Positions 42,449 to 51,432 of a DNA stretch of 59,612 nucleotides are shown here, piece after piece; position 1 is the stretch's first letter, and each line of letters begins with the position of its first letter. The DNA is from Candidatus Poribacteria bacterium (GTDB taxonomy: Bacteria > Poribacteria > WGA-4E > WGA-3G). The notes under the pieces were generated by a model, which had not been told where the DNA came from, did not search any database, and was given only the letters and a program-made list of their open reading frames with translations. The stretch spans positions 1 through 59,612 of the forward strand of contig RKRR01000020.1 in assembly GCA_007571305.1 (NCBI GenBank), given 5' to 3'. The translations under genes were made by a program, and so were the position numbers.

Positions 42449-44179
42449 GTGGCAGAACAGATGACACCCAACCTCGTTTTCGTCATCACCGATGACCAAG
42501 GCTACGGCGATTTAGGATGCACCGGAAACCCCGTTATCAACACACCGAATCTGGACGCACTTGCCGCAGAGAGCGTACAACTGCAGAACCTGCACGTCGG
42601 TCCTACCTGTTCACCGACGCGTGCCGGTATTATGACAGGACATTACTGCAACTCTACAGGTGTATGGCATACCATTGGCGGGCGTTCACTCCTCCGCAGC
42701 GACGAGGTCACGATGGCAGACATCTTCCGACGCAACGGCTATAAGACCGGTATGTTCGGAAAATGGCATCTCGGCGACAATTACCCGTTCCGCCCACACG
42801 ACAGAGGCTTCGATGAAGCACTCTACCACGGCGGTGGCGGCATCAGTCAAACCCCTGACTATTGGGGCAACGACTATTTCGACGATACCTATTTCCGCAA
42901 CGGTTCCGAACAACCTTTTGAGGGTTACTGCACAGATGTCTGGTTTCGGGAAGCGATGGCGTTCATTGAGAGACAAGCGGAAGGCGATCAGAACCGTCCG
43001 TTTTTCTGTTACCTCTCCACCAACGCACCGCACGGCCCATTCCGTGTTCCTGATGCCTACGGTGAGGTCTATCGCAGGAAAGGCGTGGAAGGCGAGCGCG
43101 CAAATTTCTATGGTATGATAACCAATATCGACGACAACATGGCGAGACTCCGGCACCACCTCCGAGTCTTGGGGCTTGAGGAAAACACGATCCTCATCTT
43201 CATGACCGATAACGGGTCCGCAATGGGATGCGACTTAGATGCACAGCAGTTTGTCAGAGCAGGTTACAACGCCGGAATGCGCGGCAAAAAAGGATCACCT
43301 TACGAAGGTGGACACCGTGTGCCACTCTTTATGCATTGGCCCGGCGGTGGTTTCGCTGAAAAGCACGAGGTGCATGAACTTACCGCAAATATTGACCTAC
43401 TCCCGACGTTGATAGATCTTTGCGATCTCGAAGTCTCCTCAAACGCACACTTCCACGGCACGAGTATCGCACCGTTGCTGAAGAATGAGGCGGAGACGTG
43501 GGAAGAACGGGTTATCGTCACCGATTCGCAGCGCGTCGAAAATCCGATTAAGTGGAAAGACAGCGCAACGATGTCGCAACGGTGGCGGCTTATCAACGGA
43601 ACTGAACTCTACGATATACAAACCGATCCGGGACAACAGCACGACATCGCTGACGAATATCCGAAAGTCGTCGAGGAACTGTGTGAACACTATGAAACAT
43701 GGTGGAAACTTGTTTCGGAGCGGTTTGATGAGGATTGTCCGATTGTCATTGGTACCCAAAGCGAACCTGTTACATGCATCACAACCCACGATTGGCACGG
43801 AGAAGCACACGCATGGAATCAGGGCATGATTCGCCGAGGATTGGAATGCAACGGCTATTGGGCAATTGAGATACCTGAAGAGGGAGAGTACAGTTTTGAG
43901 TTGCGTCGCTGGCCCCTCGCTGAAAATCGGGCAATAACGGACGGTATCCCCGGTGAGCATATTGATCTTTATAACGGCGGCAAGGCTCTGGAATTAACAG
44001 CAGCGCAAATCCGCATCGGAGAGCAGACTGCGACGAAAATGATTCCACCTGATGCGAAGGGCGTGACGTTTCGGTTCCACCTCACCCCCGGTCAGACGCG
44101 TATGCATACCGTATTCTCTGACGAAACCGGTGCGTTGGCAATTGGGGTGTATTATGTGTATGCGAAACGCGTAATTTGA
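42449..44179 (+). CDS. Sulfatase (arylsulfatase family)
   Basis: A 576-residue sulfatase. Metal-binding LVFVITDDQGYGDLG at the N-terminus, formylglycine motif C54-S-P-T-R58, FGKWHLGDN and LIFMTDNGSAMG are all typical. The C-terminal 150 residues form an extra beta-rich domain after the LYDIQTDPGQ block. GTG 42449 with AAAGGAG 8 bp upstream is the best start; earlier ATGs lie inside the previous gene. Cytoplasmic by sequence, as no signal peptide is seen. Distinct from the shorter sulfatase at 1606. Confidence 0.9.
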   Translation: MAEQMTPNLVFVITDDQGYGDLGCTGNPVINTPNLDALAAESVQLQNLHVGPTCSPTRAGIMTGHYCNSTGVWHTIGGRSLLRSDEVTMADIFRRNGYKTGMFGKWHLGDNYPFRPHDRGFDEALYHGGGGISQTPDYWGNDYFDDTYFRNGSEQPFEGYCTDVWFREAMAFIERQAEGDQNRPFFCYLSTNAPHGPFRVPDAYGEVYRRKGVEGERANFYGMITNIDDNMARLRHHLRVLGLEENTILIFMTDNGSAMGCDLDAQQFVRAGYNAGMRGKKGSPYEGGHRVPLFMHWPGGGFAEKHEVHELTANIDLLPTLIDLCDLEVSSNAHFHGTSIAPLLKNEAETWEERVIVTDSQRVENPIKWKDSATMSQRWRLINGTELYDIQTDPGQQHDIADEYPKVVEELCEHYETWWKLVSERFDEDCPIVIGTQSEPVTCITTHDWHGEAHAWNQGMIRRGLECNGYWAIEIPEEGEYSFELRRWPLAENRAITDGIPGEHIDLYNGGKALELTAAQIRIGEQTATKMIPPDAKGVTFRFHLTPGQTRMHTVFSDETGALAIGVYYVYAKRVI

Positions 44180-44184
44180 AGAGT

Positions 44185-44303
44185 AGGACTTACGCTTGCT
44201 GCTCTTTTGTAGCAGAACCTGTGAGGGTGTGCCACGAGAGCAGCTGTGTTTTTTGGGTTCTCCCTCTTACAAAGCGTCAGATGGTCAAAATTGCGGAAGT
44301 CCT
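44185..44303. repeat. Dispersed repeat family A, copy 2
   Basis: A 119-bp element with ends AGGACTTACGC and CGGAAGTCCT, starting 5 bp after the sulfatase stop. Matches copies 1 and 3 almost throughout. Confidence 0.8.
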
Positions 44304-44310
44304 GAAAAGG

Positions 44311-44802
44311 TTACTGATACACAGGAGAGGTTGCAACGCCGGAAAATAGGTGGGCGAGTTCATCCATCGACACACCAAGGTTCTCTTCAAGATCTTTTTG
44401 CGCGAACCCAAGTTGTTGGACACCGAGGCTCTCTTTAAAGTCATCCTGCGTCAACCCAAAATCACGGTAACCCTGAATGATGGTTTTTAGGTACCATTTT
44501 GAAGGTCCTTCAACATCTCTCTCATACGAATCCCGCATCCTATAAAACATGACCCCGTCTTGGTAATACTTGCCGTAGTAGTCAGGATAACCTTCGTAGT
44601 TATCAAGAGCTTCTTCGTGGTCCTCTGTAATCTCCCAGAGTCCGCCGTGGACTGTACACGCCTCCGCACGGATAATATCAGCATGGTATTTGAAAACGAG
44701 GCGAAACCCATCAAGTTGGAACTTCCCTACGTGCGTTACACCCGGACACCGCTGTTGCATGTGAGAGAGGTTCATGTTGGACCCGTAGGCGAAATATATC
44801 AT
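44311..44802 (-). CDS. Gamma-glutamylcyclotransferase-family protein
   Basis: A 163-residue protein with the GGCT fold signature MIYFAYGSNMN at the N-terminus and a candidate catalytic acidic residue in ALDNYEGYPDYY. These enzymes release 5-oxoproline from gamma-glutamyl peptides or amines. The last 40 residues (DDFKESLGVQQLG, KDLEENLGVSMDELAHL) are a helical extension containing a duplicated D-F/L-x-E-x-LGV unit, not part of the usual domain. ATG 44802 overlaps the stop of the LamG gene by 4 bp. Confidence 0.82.
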   Translation of the reverse strand: MIYFAYGSNMNLSHMQQRCPGVTHVGKFQLDGFRLVFKYHADIIRAEACTVHGGLWEITEDHEEALDNYEGYPDYYGKYYQDGVMFYRMRDSYERDVEGPSKWYLKTIIQGYRDFGLTQDDFKESLGVQQLGFAQKDLEENLGVSMDELAHLFSGVATSPVYQ

Positions 44803-45545
44803 GGCCTTTTCAATCTTCCCCACAGCACAGGGAGTTTACCTGACGGCTCCACCGCAAAGGCTGTGTGATAGATACCATCATTCATAATGCCTTGAACTTC
44901 GTCTTCGGTGAGTCCATCGTTGAAGAGACCGACTTCATCCATAATAGTGGCAGAGAGAAAACCGGTTCCTTTATCAGTCGCGAGCCACGCCGTCTGCTCC
45001 TGATCTTGGAGTTGGAACTTCGGCACCTTTTGTGAGACTTTCTCTTCGCCGTTGACGTAGATTGTACAGTTATCTCCATCATAGACATTAGCGACATGAT
45101 ACCAAGTTCCATCTTTGACGGTCACATTACTGGCGATGTCCCAAGTGTTCGTCCAACTACGGAGGAGGTTGCCACCGTTTTTGTAAGGGACATAGCGGTT
45201 GTTGCTCTGATCCCATATAGAGAAATAGTTTTGTTGGCCGCCGATATCAGTGAAGTTTATCCATAGAGTGAAAGTCACTTTGTCTTCGATAATACCTTTA
45301 CCGAGCGGAATAGTGACCGTCCCACCCTTCTTGATTTCAAGGGCACCATCGAATTTTCCCTTTGCCCATTCGCCTCGCGTAATCGTACCTTTACGCCCGT
45401 TTTCAGAGATGTCTTCAGCGACATCGCCTTTACCTTCGTCCATTAACCATATCCCAACAATCCTATCAGGATCGATCTCGGCTTGGCTATAACCTACGAC
45501 GAGGTTTAGCACGAGTATGGTGCAGAAAAATACGCTTGTTCTCAT
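44799..45545 (-). CDS. Secreted LamG/concanavalin A-like domain protein
   Basis: A 248-residue exported protein: signal peptide residues 1-23 (VFFCTILVLNLVVGYSQA), then a LamG jelly roll with GIWLMDEGKGDVAEDISENG, FTLWINFTDI, WYHVANVYDG and IYVNGEEKVS. The tail FAVEPSGKLPVLWGRLK belongs to the same C-terminal signature as in the proteins at 4923 and 56354. AAGGAG lies 9 bp before ATG 45545. Coupled to the following gamma-glutamylcyclotransferase gene through an ATGA overlap. Likely a surface or carbohydrate-binding role. Confidence 0.85.
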   Translation of the reverse strand: MRTSVFFCTILVLNLVVGYSQAEIDPDRIVGIWLMDEGKGDVAEDISENGRKGTITRGEWAKGKFDGALEIKKGGTVTIPLGKGIIEDKVTFTLWINFTDIGGQQNYFSIWDQSNNRYVPYKNGGNLLRSWTNTWDIASNVTVKDGTWYHVANVYDGDNCTIYVNGEEKVSQKVPKFQLQDQEQTAWLATDKGTGFLSATIMDEVGLFNDGLTEDEVQGIMNDGIYHTAFAVEPSGKLPVLWGRLKRP

Positions 45546-45793
45546 GGGTTTGCGCTCCTTTTTTCGTTCAGAGAATCATGACCCTAAATCGTTTCTACTG
45601 GCAGAAATGCAATCGGTATGTTATTAGGTTAGACTGATCAAGTATATTGCAGGTTTAATCCGATTTCCCCCTACACGTGAGTCCGTTTGTAGTCGTACGT
45701 CCTAAAGGTGTACATAGCAGGCAATATATAGTTCTACTACAAATCAGTGAGTTTGAAACATGGAAAATAGCCTATTGTTTCCCCAAATATAAT

Positions 45794-45822
45794 TTGACAA
45801 CGGAGAGAAATGAAGGTATACT
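45794..45822 (+). promoter_or_regulatory. Consensus promoter of the tRNA-Leu gene
   Basis: TTGACA 45794-45799 and TATACT 45817-45822 with 17-bp spacing, about 10 bp before the mature tRNA 5' end. The preceding gap 45546-45793 shows nothing else. Confidence 0.75.
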
Positions 45823-45832
45823 ATAATTGTTT

Positions 45833-45918
45833 GCCGGGATGCTGAAATTTGGTAGACAGGCTAGGTTCAGGGTCTAGTGTGCATTATGCGCGTAAGGGTT
45901 CGAGTCCCTTTCCCGGCA
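45833..45918 (+). tRNA. tRNA-Leu (anticodon CAG)
   Basis: An 86-nt class II tRNA. Acceptor arm GCCGGGA pairs with TCCCGGC, and the discriminator is A. The D-arm contains TTGGTAGAC, the anticodon stem-loop is CTAGG-TTCAGGG-TCTAG giving anticodon CAG, a long variable arm follows, and GGGTTCGAGTCCC is the T-arm. It reads CUG codons. CCA is not encoded. Confidence 0.93.
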
Positions 45919-45995
45919 TCTTTTTTAATTCTGCTTTGTGATTAAACAATGGGTTTGTGCTTTGACATTTTTCGCTCAAGAGTCGCCTGTTCGTT

Positions 45996-47174
45996 TCATT
46001 CCCTCTTCAAAGTCTCTGGGACCAACCACAGGAAAATACTCACCCCCAGATAACCGATACTCCCCAATGCAAAACCCGAATAACTCAATCCAAACAGATC
46101 GGCAAGATTACCGACGATAACCGGGCCTGCCGAGCCGCCGAAATCTCCCGTAAGCCGCCACAAACCTAAAAACTCTCCAGTTCCCTCGCGGGGTGCCAAG
46201 TCTGCACCGAGGGTCATCATCGTTCCCGAAGCGATGCCGTTGCCCATACGCATGAAGGTCGCAGCGAGGAGTAACCACGTAAATGTCTTTGTGAAAGGCA
46301 TCAACACCATTCCTGTAGCGAAGATACAAATCCCCGGCACTGTCGCATATCTCCGACCGAATCGATCCATCATGTAGCCAGCGATTGGAAACATTGACAT
46401 ATCTACCGCTGAGGAGATCATGACGACCGAGCGAACCTGTTGCGTCGTTAACCCGAGCACCTCATCTGCATAAAGTGGAATAATGATATTGCACCCGCGG
46501 CGCAACGTCTGTACGCACACCTGCCCTACCCCTGCAGTGGCGAGGAGTCGCGCATGTTGGCGCGAGATCTCAAGAAGATGTTTGAGGTAAGGAGGCCTTT
46601 TACCTGCTACTTCAGTTGTGGCGCGCAGCGTCCCGGGAATAAAGAAAAAACAGAGGAAAAGGTTCAGAATTACGATGCCAGCATAGATGAAAAAGGGGAG
46701 ACGCAGGTTCACCCCAAGGAAGATAGAGCAGAACTGCCCCGCAAAGGTGCCCATCCTGTTCACGCCGCCGAACAGTGCAAGTGCTCTCCCACGATTTGCT
46801 ATTGGGATCACATCTGTCATATAGGCATGCCGCGCGAGCATCCACAATGCGTATCCAATGCCACCCAGTAACTGTGCACCGATGAGTTGGAAGAAACTCC
46901 TCGCCGTTCCCATACCCAGTGTTGACAGGCCTATCATGACTAAACCGAGCAACATCGATGGTTTGCGACCGAGTCTTTCCACCAAAATACCAGCGGGGAT
47001 ATTTCCAAGCACACCAACAGCAAGAACAACCGTCGTCAATGTATAGGATAACTCAAACGATTTAACGTAAATCGAAAGCGTTGGTGAGACGATGCCTCCT
47101 CCTATTGCCAACAGAAACGCTGGAATATAGATGGGAAGGATGAGCGAGATTCGGCTAAAATTGCGATCGTTCAA
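45996..47174 (-). CDS. MFS transporter
   Basis: A 392-residue major facilitator superfamily permease with about 12 hydrophobic helices. GILVERLGRKPSMLLG is the loop 2-3 signature and its second-half counterpart is GYMMDRFGRRYATVPG. The start codon appears to be TTG 47174 with no strong ribosome site. It is probably a sugar or drug-type exporter/importer, substrate unknown. The next genes on this strand are a macro-domain and a DUF58 protein. Confidence 0.9.
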   Translation of the reverse strand: MNDRNFSRISLILPIYIPAFLLAIGGGIVSPTLSIYVKSFELSYTLTTVVLAVGVLGNIPAGILVERLGRKPSMLLGLVMIGLSTLGMGTARSFFQLIGAQLLGGIGYALWMLARHAYMTDVIPIANRGRALALFGGVNRMGTFAGQFCSIFLGVNLRLPFFIYAGIVILNLFLCFFFIPGTLRATTEVAGKRPPYLKHLLEISRQHARLLATAGVGQVCVQTLRRGCNIIIPLYADEVLGLTTQQVRSVVMISSAVDMSMFPIAGYMMDRFGRRYATVPGICIFATGMVLMPFTKTFTWLLLAATFMRMGNGIASGTMMTLGADLAPREGTGEFLGLWRLTGDFGGSAGPVIVGNLADLFGLSYSGFALGSIGYLGVSIFLWLVPETLKRE

Positions 47175-47288
47175 TTTGGGTCTATAGACATGGAAACCCG
47201 CCTCTGGAGAGCTTCATCGGAAGAGTCGGGAATCGGAGTTCCTACCTGCATGGGTCTTGGGTTCCTCTATAGGGACGGAAACCCATCG

Positions 47289-47825
47289 TTAAAAAAGCGC
47301 GTCCGCATAGCATGTATACGTCGCTTCATCAAACAGGACAAACTGAATGGATACTGGTGCAGTGTCACTCTGTTCCACGAAACTTCGCACCGCGGTCAGT
47401 GCAACACGTGCGGCTTTCTCTGTCGGATAGCCAAAGATACCGGTACTAATAGAAGGAAAAGCCATGCTCTGAACACCGTTTTCTACAGCAAGTCGGAGGC
47501 TTTCTTGATAACAGCTCGCAAGCAATTCAGGTTCACCGGAATTCCCATCTTGCCAAACGGGTCCCACGGTATGAATCACGTATTTTGCATGAAGTTCGCC
47601 GCCCGTTGTAATTACCGCTTTGCCGGTAGGACAGCCACCCTCACGTGCCCGAATCTCCGCACAGGCTTGTTCAATTGCATCACCGCCGGCGCGGCGTATT
47701 GCGCCATCCACGCCGCCACCCCCCACCAGTGCACTGTTCGCCGCGTTCACGATAGCATCGACGTGCGCTGTGGTTATATCCCCTTGGATAAGCTCTAAGT
47801 CGGTTTGTGCAATCTGTTTTTTCAT
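47289..47825 (-). CDS. Macro-domain ADP-ribose hydrolase (YmdB-like)
   Basis: A 178-residue macro-domain protein. [20 protein letters not shown] and [14 protein letters not shown] are the ADP-ribose-binding signatures, and [17 protein letters not shown] the phosphate loop. It resembles O-acetyl-ADP-ribose deacetylases (YmdB/MacroD type). The ribosome site GAGGGAGGAATAAA precedes ATG 47825, 12 bp after the DUF58 gene, so co-transcription is likely. Confidence 0.93.
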   Translation of the reverse strand: MKKQIAQTDLELIQGDITTAHVDAIVNAANSALVGGGGVDGAIRRAGGDAIEQACAEIRAREGGCPTGKAVITTGGELHAKYVIHTVGPVWQDGNSGEPELLASCYQESLRLAVENGVQSMAFPSISTGIFGYPTEKAARVALTAVRSFVEQSDTAPVSIQFVLFDEATYTCYADALF

Positions 47826-47837
47826 TTTATTCCTCCC

Positions 47838-48737
47838 TCAACGATTTCTCTCGATAAAACCGGCTCTGTGTAGTTCCTGTAGAATAAAGGGTTCTATAGG
47901 CATATCACTTTGTAGTTGCGCATAGCCAATTCCTCGGTCGGTACAGAAACGTTGCAGTGTCTCACAAAATGTCTGTTGCTGATTCTGATATTGTAAGAGC
48001 GTTTCGGGATTAATTGTAATCGCTCTCGTTTCACCGGTTTCGGCATCCTCTACCAACCAGTCTCCTCCCGTAGGGGTGTTTTCCAAGTGGACTTGTGGGT
48101 TCATCTCCTCTGGGCTTGTCAAGTGGACGGCTGTGAGTGAGAAGCCGCGTCCTGTGAGCAATTTGAAGCCCTGTTCATAGCCGTTTGGATCCAAAAAGTC
48201 AGAAAGGACGACGACCGCACACGGGTGCCGTTGATACATTGGAAGTTGCCTGAGACATTCTGTCAGCCGCGTTTTCCCATGTGCTGCAATTGTGCTCAAA
48301 ACCTTTGTGAGACGTAAAAATTGTGATGTGCTTGATGCGGGTGGCAGCACCGCGGAGAGCCGCTCCGAGCAGGTATAGACAACAACACTATCCGCGTGTC
48401 CCAAAGCGATGTAGCCTAATGCCGCAGCGATCTGTTTTGCGCACACCAATTTGGTGGGTGAGCCAAACTCCATAGAACGGCTGTTGTCAATAAGCAGCGC
48501 AAGCGGTAACCCCTCGTCAGCATGGAAAAGTTTGATAAAGAGTTTCCCTAAGCGGGCGTAGATGTTCCAATCCACATACCGTAGATCGTCCCCGGGTTCA
48601 TAAACCCGATAATCAGCGAACTCCATACCGACACCACGGTTCGGACTCCGTCGTTCGCCTCTGAATTTACCTCGAAATGAACGGTTCGATCGAACATGGA
48701 AAGATTCAAGTTGCTTCAGGAATTGCGGTGTAAGCAT
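47838..48737 (-). CDS. DUF58 (VWA-like) protein
   Basis: A 299-residue DUF58 protein. The signature GVGMEFADYRVYEPGDDLRY followed by VDWNIYARLGKLFIK is diagnostic. LALLIDNSRSMEFG is a von Willebrand A-like MIDAS (DxSxS-like, here D-N-S-R-S). DUF58 proteins normally pair with MoxR ATPases, and the MoxR gene lies far away at 30222. ATG 48737 is taken; TTG 48770 would add 11 residues. Function in complex assembly is inferred from the family. Confidence 0.9.
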   Translation of the reverse strand: MLTPQFLKQLESFHVRSNRSFRGKFRGERRSPNRGVGMEFADYRVYEPGDDLRYVDWNIYARLGKLFIKLFHADEGLPLALLIDNSRSMEFGSPTKLVCAKQIAAALGYIALGHADSVVVYTCSERLSAVLPPASSTSQFLRLTKVLSTIAAHGKTRLTECLRQLPMYQRHPCAVVVLSDFLDPNGYEQGFKLLTGRGFSLTAVHLTSPEEMNPQVHLENTPTGGDWLVEDAETGETRAITINPETLLQYQNQQQTFCETLQRFCTDRGIGYAQLQSDMPIEPFILQELHRAGFIERNR

Positions 48738-48930
48738 TTTTCTAAAAAGATTGTGCGACGAGGGTGGCAACTTCGGTTACGCTTGATACTGAACATCGCT
48801 CTTTTCTTGTAGGGGTGAACTGGACTCGCGATATTCGCTGGGTCTCTGAATCCTTGTTAGGATTCCATAAAGTATTGGACACAATTATGAGAAATAGGTT
48901 TATGCAAGTTGGATTTATTCTGAAGGTGAT

Positions 48931-49049
48931 ACGACTTACGCCTGCTGCTCTTTTGTAGCATAACCTGTGAGGGGGTGCCACGAGAATATCTGTGTTTTTT
49001 TTGGGCCCCGTCTCACAAAGCGTCAGATGGTCAAAATTGCATAAGTCCT
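48931..49049. repeat. Dispersed repeat family A, copy 3
   Basis: A 119-bp element from ACGACTTACGC to GCATAAGTCCT with the same interior as the other two. It occupies a third of the 363-bp gap 48738-49100 in which no gene is seen. Confidence 0.8.
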
Positions 49050-49100
49050 GGGTGATTGAACTATTAGTGGGAGATCGCTTCGACATGGGATACTACAGCG

Positions 49101-49928
49101 TTAGGGCAAACGGTCAATAGTTTTCCGATAGCGTGCTTCCATCTCGGCACCTTGAGACTGTAGGTACGCCTGTTCCGAACGACGCGCCGCCTCGGTTGAT
49201 GGAAGGACTGGGATATCAATGTCTGCTGTGCTGATTTGATCGTTGCCCCATTTGTAGGCGACGATTTCACCTTTACTGATGATGAGGTTCATCCCGACAT
49301 TCGCCTCTACAATCGGCACACCATTTTCACGCGCTCTGGCGAGCACGGCGTGATTCTGTGACTTGCCCTTTGAACCATACGACGGAATTAGGAGGAACTG
49401 TGCACCGTCTAAAACCAGTGTGCGCGCGATGAGCGGATTCCATCTGTCGTTGCAGATCAAAATGCCGACGCGTCCGAAAGGTGTATCAAACGCCCGAATC
49501 GTTTCGCCGATGCAATTGAAGTTCCACGACGGATGCGTTCCTTCAGCGAACTGTGTTTTGTGATAGGTTCCGCAGATGTCTCCATTGGCATCAATAAACG
49601 CGGCGGAATTATAGACGGAAGAGGCCCCACACCGTTCAGCGAACCCGAAACAGAGACAGGTTTTGAGTTGACGTGCCAACCGACGGAATCGACGGATATA
49701 CGGCCCATCAATCGGCTCGGCAATTTCAAGCATCGCCTCTGGTGTGGCTCTGCCTTCAATGACATCCATCACGACGTAGCCCTCCAAAACACCCTCTGTT
49801 GCCAAAATCAACTGTGGGGCATCCTTGGCGGCTTCAACGAAGAAAGCCTCCAGTTTCGCAGCGTTGGAGGCTTTATCCCATTTACTGGGTTTCAACGAAA
49901 TCGCGGAGGCTTTGACTGACTGATACAT
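49101..49928 (-). CDS. Carbon-nitrogen hydrolase (nitrilase superfamily)
   Basis: A 275-residue nitrilase-fold protein. The triad is Glu in ATEGVLEGY, Lys in YHKTQFAEG and Cys in GILICNDRWNPL. All three look present. It is probably an amidase or N-carbamoyl hydrolase acting on a small amide. ATG 49928 lacks a clear ribosome site. It differs in motif details from the 21776 protein and is not a recent copy. Confidence 0.88.
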   Translation of the reverse strand: MYQSVKASAISLKPSKWDKASNAAKLEAFFVEAAKDAPQLILATEGVLEGYVVMDVIEGRATPEAMLEIAEPIDGPYIRRFRRLARQLKTCLCFGFAERCGASSVYNSAAFIDANGDICGTYHKTQFAEGTHPSWNFNCIGETIRAFDTPFGRVGILICNDRWNPLIARTLVLDGAQFLLIPSYGSKGKSQNHAVLARARENGVPIVEANVGMNLIISKGEIVAYKWGNDQISTADIDIPVLPSTEAARRSEQAYLQSQGAEMEARYRKTIDRLP

Positions 49929-50064
49929 GTTTTAATTGTGCCTTGCGGATAAGTATAGAAACTTGTAACTTAACACTTTTCGTGTTCGAGTTGAAGAAAC
50001 ACCGTACTCAGGAACCCGCCCGTAACGGAGTAGCGAGCGGGCCAGGCGTACATAAATTAAAAGC

Positions 50065-51171
50065 CTATTTCGGATAAGCAGTGTCAAGGGCAAGAACTAC
50101 ATAAGCGGTTACAAGTCTCGGATCTGCTTCCATCCATCGACTTTGCTCATTCACCCAGAATCCATCGGGTTTCTGCAACTCAACCATTTTTTCTACGAAC
50201 TCCCGATACCAATCGTGTGAGATGCCTTTTGAGTCTACAAAGGTTGAATCACCATAAAGCCGTAATGCCTTCGCCATCGTGTGATAGTGGTAGTATAACC
50301 CCTGCGCGCCCATACCGTAGTTTTCTTCAAGTGTGAAATGTTCCTTTATCCACTCGAAAGCAGCCTGCACGCGTTCATCGTTCTTATCTACATTGGCGTA
50401 GATGAAACTCAACAATCCTGCATACGTCATGCTCGCGTAGGAACGCGGGCTTCCCGCGGCATCCGTGCCAGCTTTGCTCTCACCGTCAGGCGAATAGATA
50501 AATCCGCCATCGTTGCCTGCCCACGACTGATCGTTGCTCTCGCTCCGATTCTGTGTGCGTTCCAGAAACTTGATCGCCTTGTCCCAGACCTCTTGGTCGT
50601 CGGAACCACTCTCCTTCAGGGCTTGGATGGCAAGGTTCAGGTTGGACAGATCATGCACGGTCTCACGGCTTCCGTAACCGATCCCACCGTAATAGACGCT
50701 CTCCTCATCTGTGACTTGTAGACTTTTCAGGAAACCTTGTGCCCTTTCAATAATAGACGCGTATTCCGAGTTGTCGGTTGAGGAAAGTGCCATTACCGAG
50801 ATAGCGGTATTGTAATTCGGAAGTGCGGGTTGCATCTCGACGTTATAGATGGCACCGTTCGGCTGTTGCATTCCAATCAACTGCTGAATCCCCTTTTGGA
50901 TAAACGGATGTTCTGCCTCCGAGTATTTGTTTTGAGGGTGCCGTAAAAAAGCGGTGAGTGCGAGAGCCGTTATCCCCGGATGATTGGCGAATAGCCCATC
51001 TTCGGCTTGTTGTCCCTTTAGCCACTCCAAGCCGCGGTCTATGCTCGCGATCACCTGCTCGTTCAATTCGTGATAATCTGATGCGTCTGCGGCGTGCTCG
51101 GCGGTTATACCGTTCTGCACGACCGCAAACGTGAGGAATAACACCAGTATCAATCCACGTTGCATTTTCAT
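50065..51171 (-). CDS. Exported terpenoid-cyclase-fold (squalene/prenyltransferase-like) repeat protein
   Basis: A 368-residue exported protein: signal peptide residues 1-25 (GLILVLFLTFAVVQNGITA), then alpha/alpha-toroid repeats of the prenyltransferase/squalene-oxidase type (GLEWLKGQQAEDGLFANHPG, QQLIGMQQPNGAIYN, WAGNDGGFIY, LQKPDGFWVN). These QXXDGxW-like motifs recur as in squalene cyclases, but the catalytic DxDD is not seen, so this is likely a non-cyclase relative that binds a hydrophobic or peptide ligand. GGAGAG 5 bp before ATG 51171. Confidence 0.82.
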   Translation of the reverse strand: MKMQRGLILVLFLTFAVVQNGITAEHAADASDYHELNEQVIASIDRGLEWLKGQQAEDGLFANHPGITALALTAFLRHPQNKYSEAEHPFIQKGIQQLIGMQQPNGAIYNVEMQPALPNYNTAISVMALSSTDNSEYASIIERAQGFLKSLQVTDEESVYYGGIGYGSRETVHDLSNLNLAIQALKESGSDDQEVWDKAIKFLERTQNRSESNDQSWAGNDGGFIYSPDGESKAGTDAAGSPRSYASMTYAGLLSFIYANVDKNDERVQAAFEWIKEHFTLEENYGMGAQGLYYHYHTMAKALRLYGDSTFVDSKGISHDWYREFVEKMVELQKPDGFWVNEQSRWMEADPRLVTAYVVLALDTAYPK

Positions 51172-51377
51172 TTTCTCTCTCCGTTTTGACAAGTTGTTAG
51201 TGAGTACGATATTAGCAAATCCTGTGCCAACATTATAAGCCCATTTTCATCTAATTCTCGGAATTCAAGGGATAATTGTGCTAAAAAATGAACGCGATTG
51301 TCCATAATCTGAACATTTTAATTTCATCTCGCGGCTAAAGTCTGTGGGGCACGAATTCGATAGGTCTTTCTCAAGAA

Positions 51378-51402
51378 AAGTCTGCGCCGTTGTTGCAGAC
51401 TT
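51378..51402. terminator. Perfect 8-bp hairpin between two genes
   Basis: AAGTCTGC-GCCGTTGTT-GCAGACTT, just after the dehydrogenase stop codon at 51433 on the minus strand. A terminator is possible, but there is no T-tract. The rest of 51172-51432 shows nothing. Confidence 0.4.
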
Positions 51403-51432
51403 ACGACTTTGAAACCAACGAAGGAATCGCGT

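Noticed and set aside
44196..44438. Open frame across repeat A copy 2
   Set aside because: The frame is made by the repeat sequence and the 3' end of the opposite gene.
50016..50043. GCCCG...CGGGC hairpin as a terminator
   Set aside because: Only a 5-bp stem and a long loop; not convincing.
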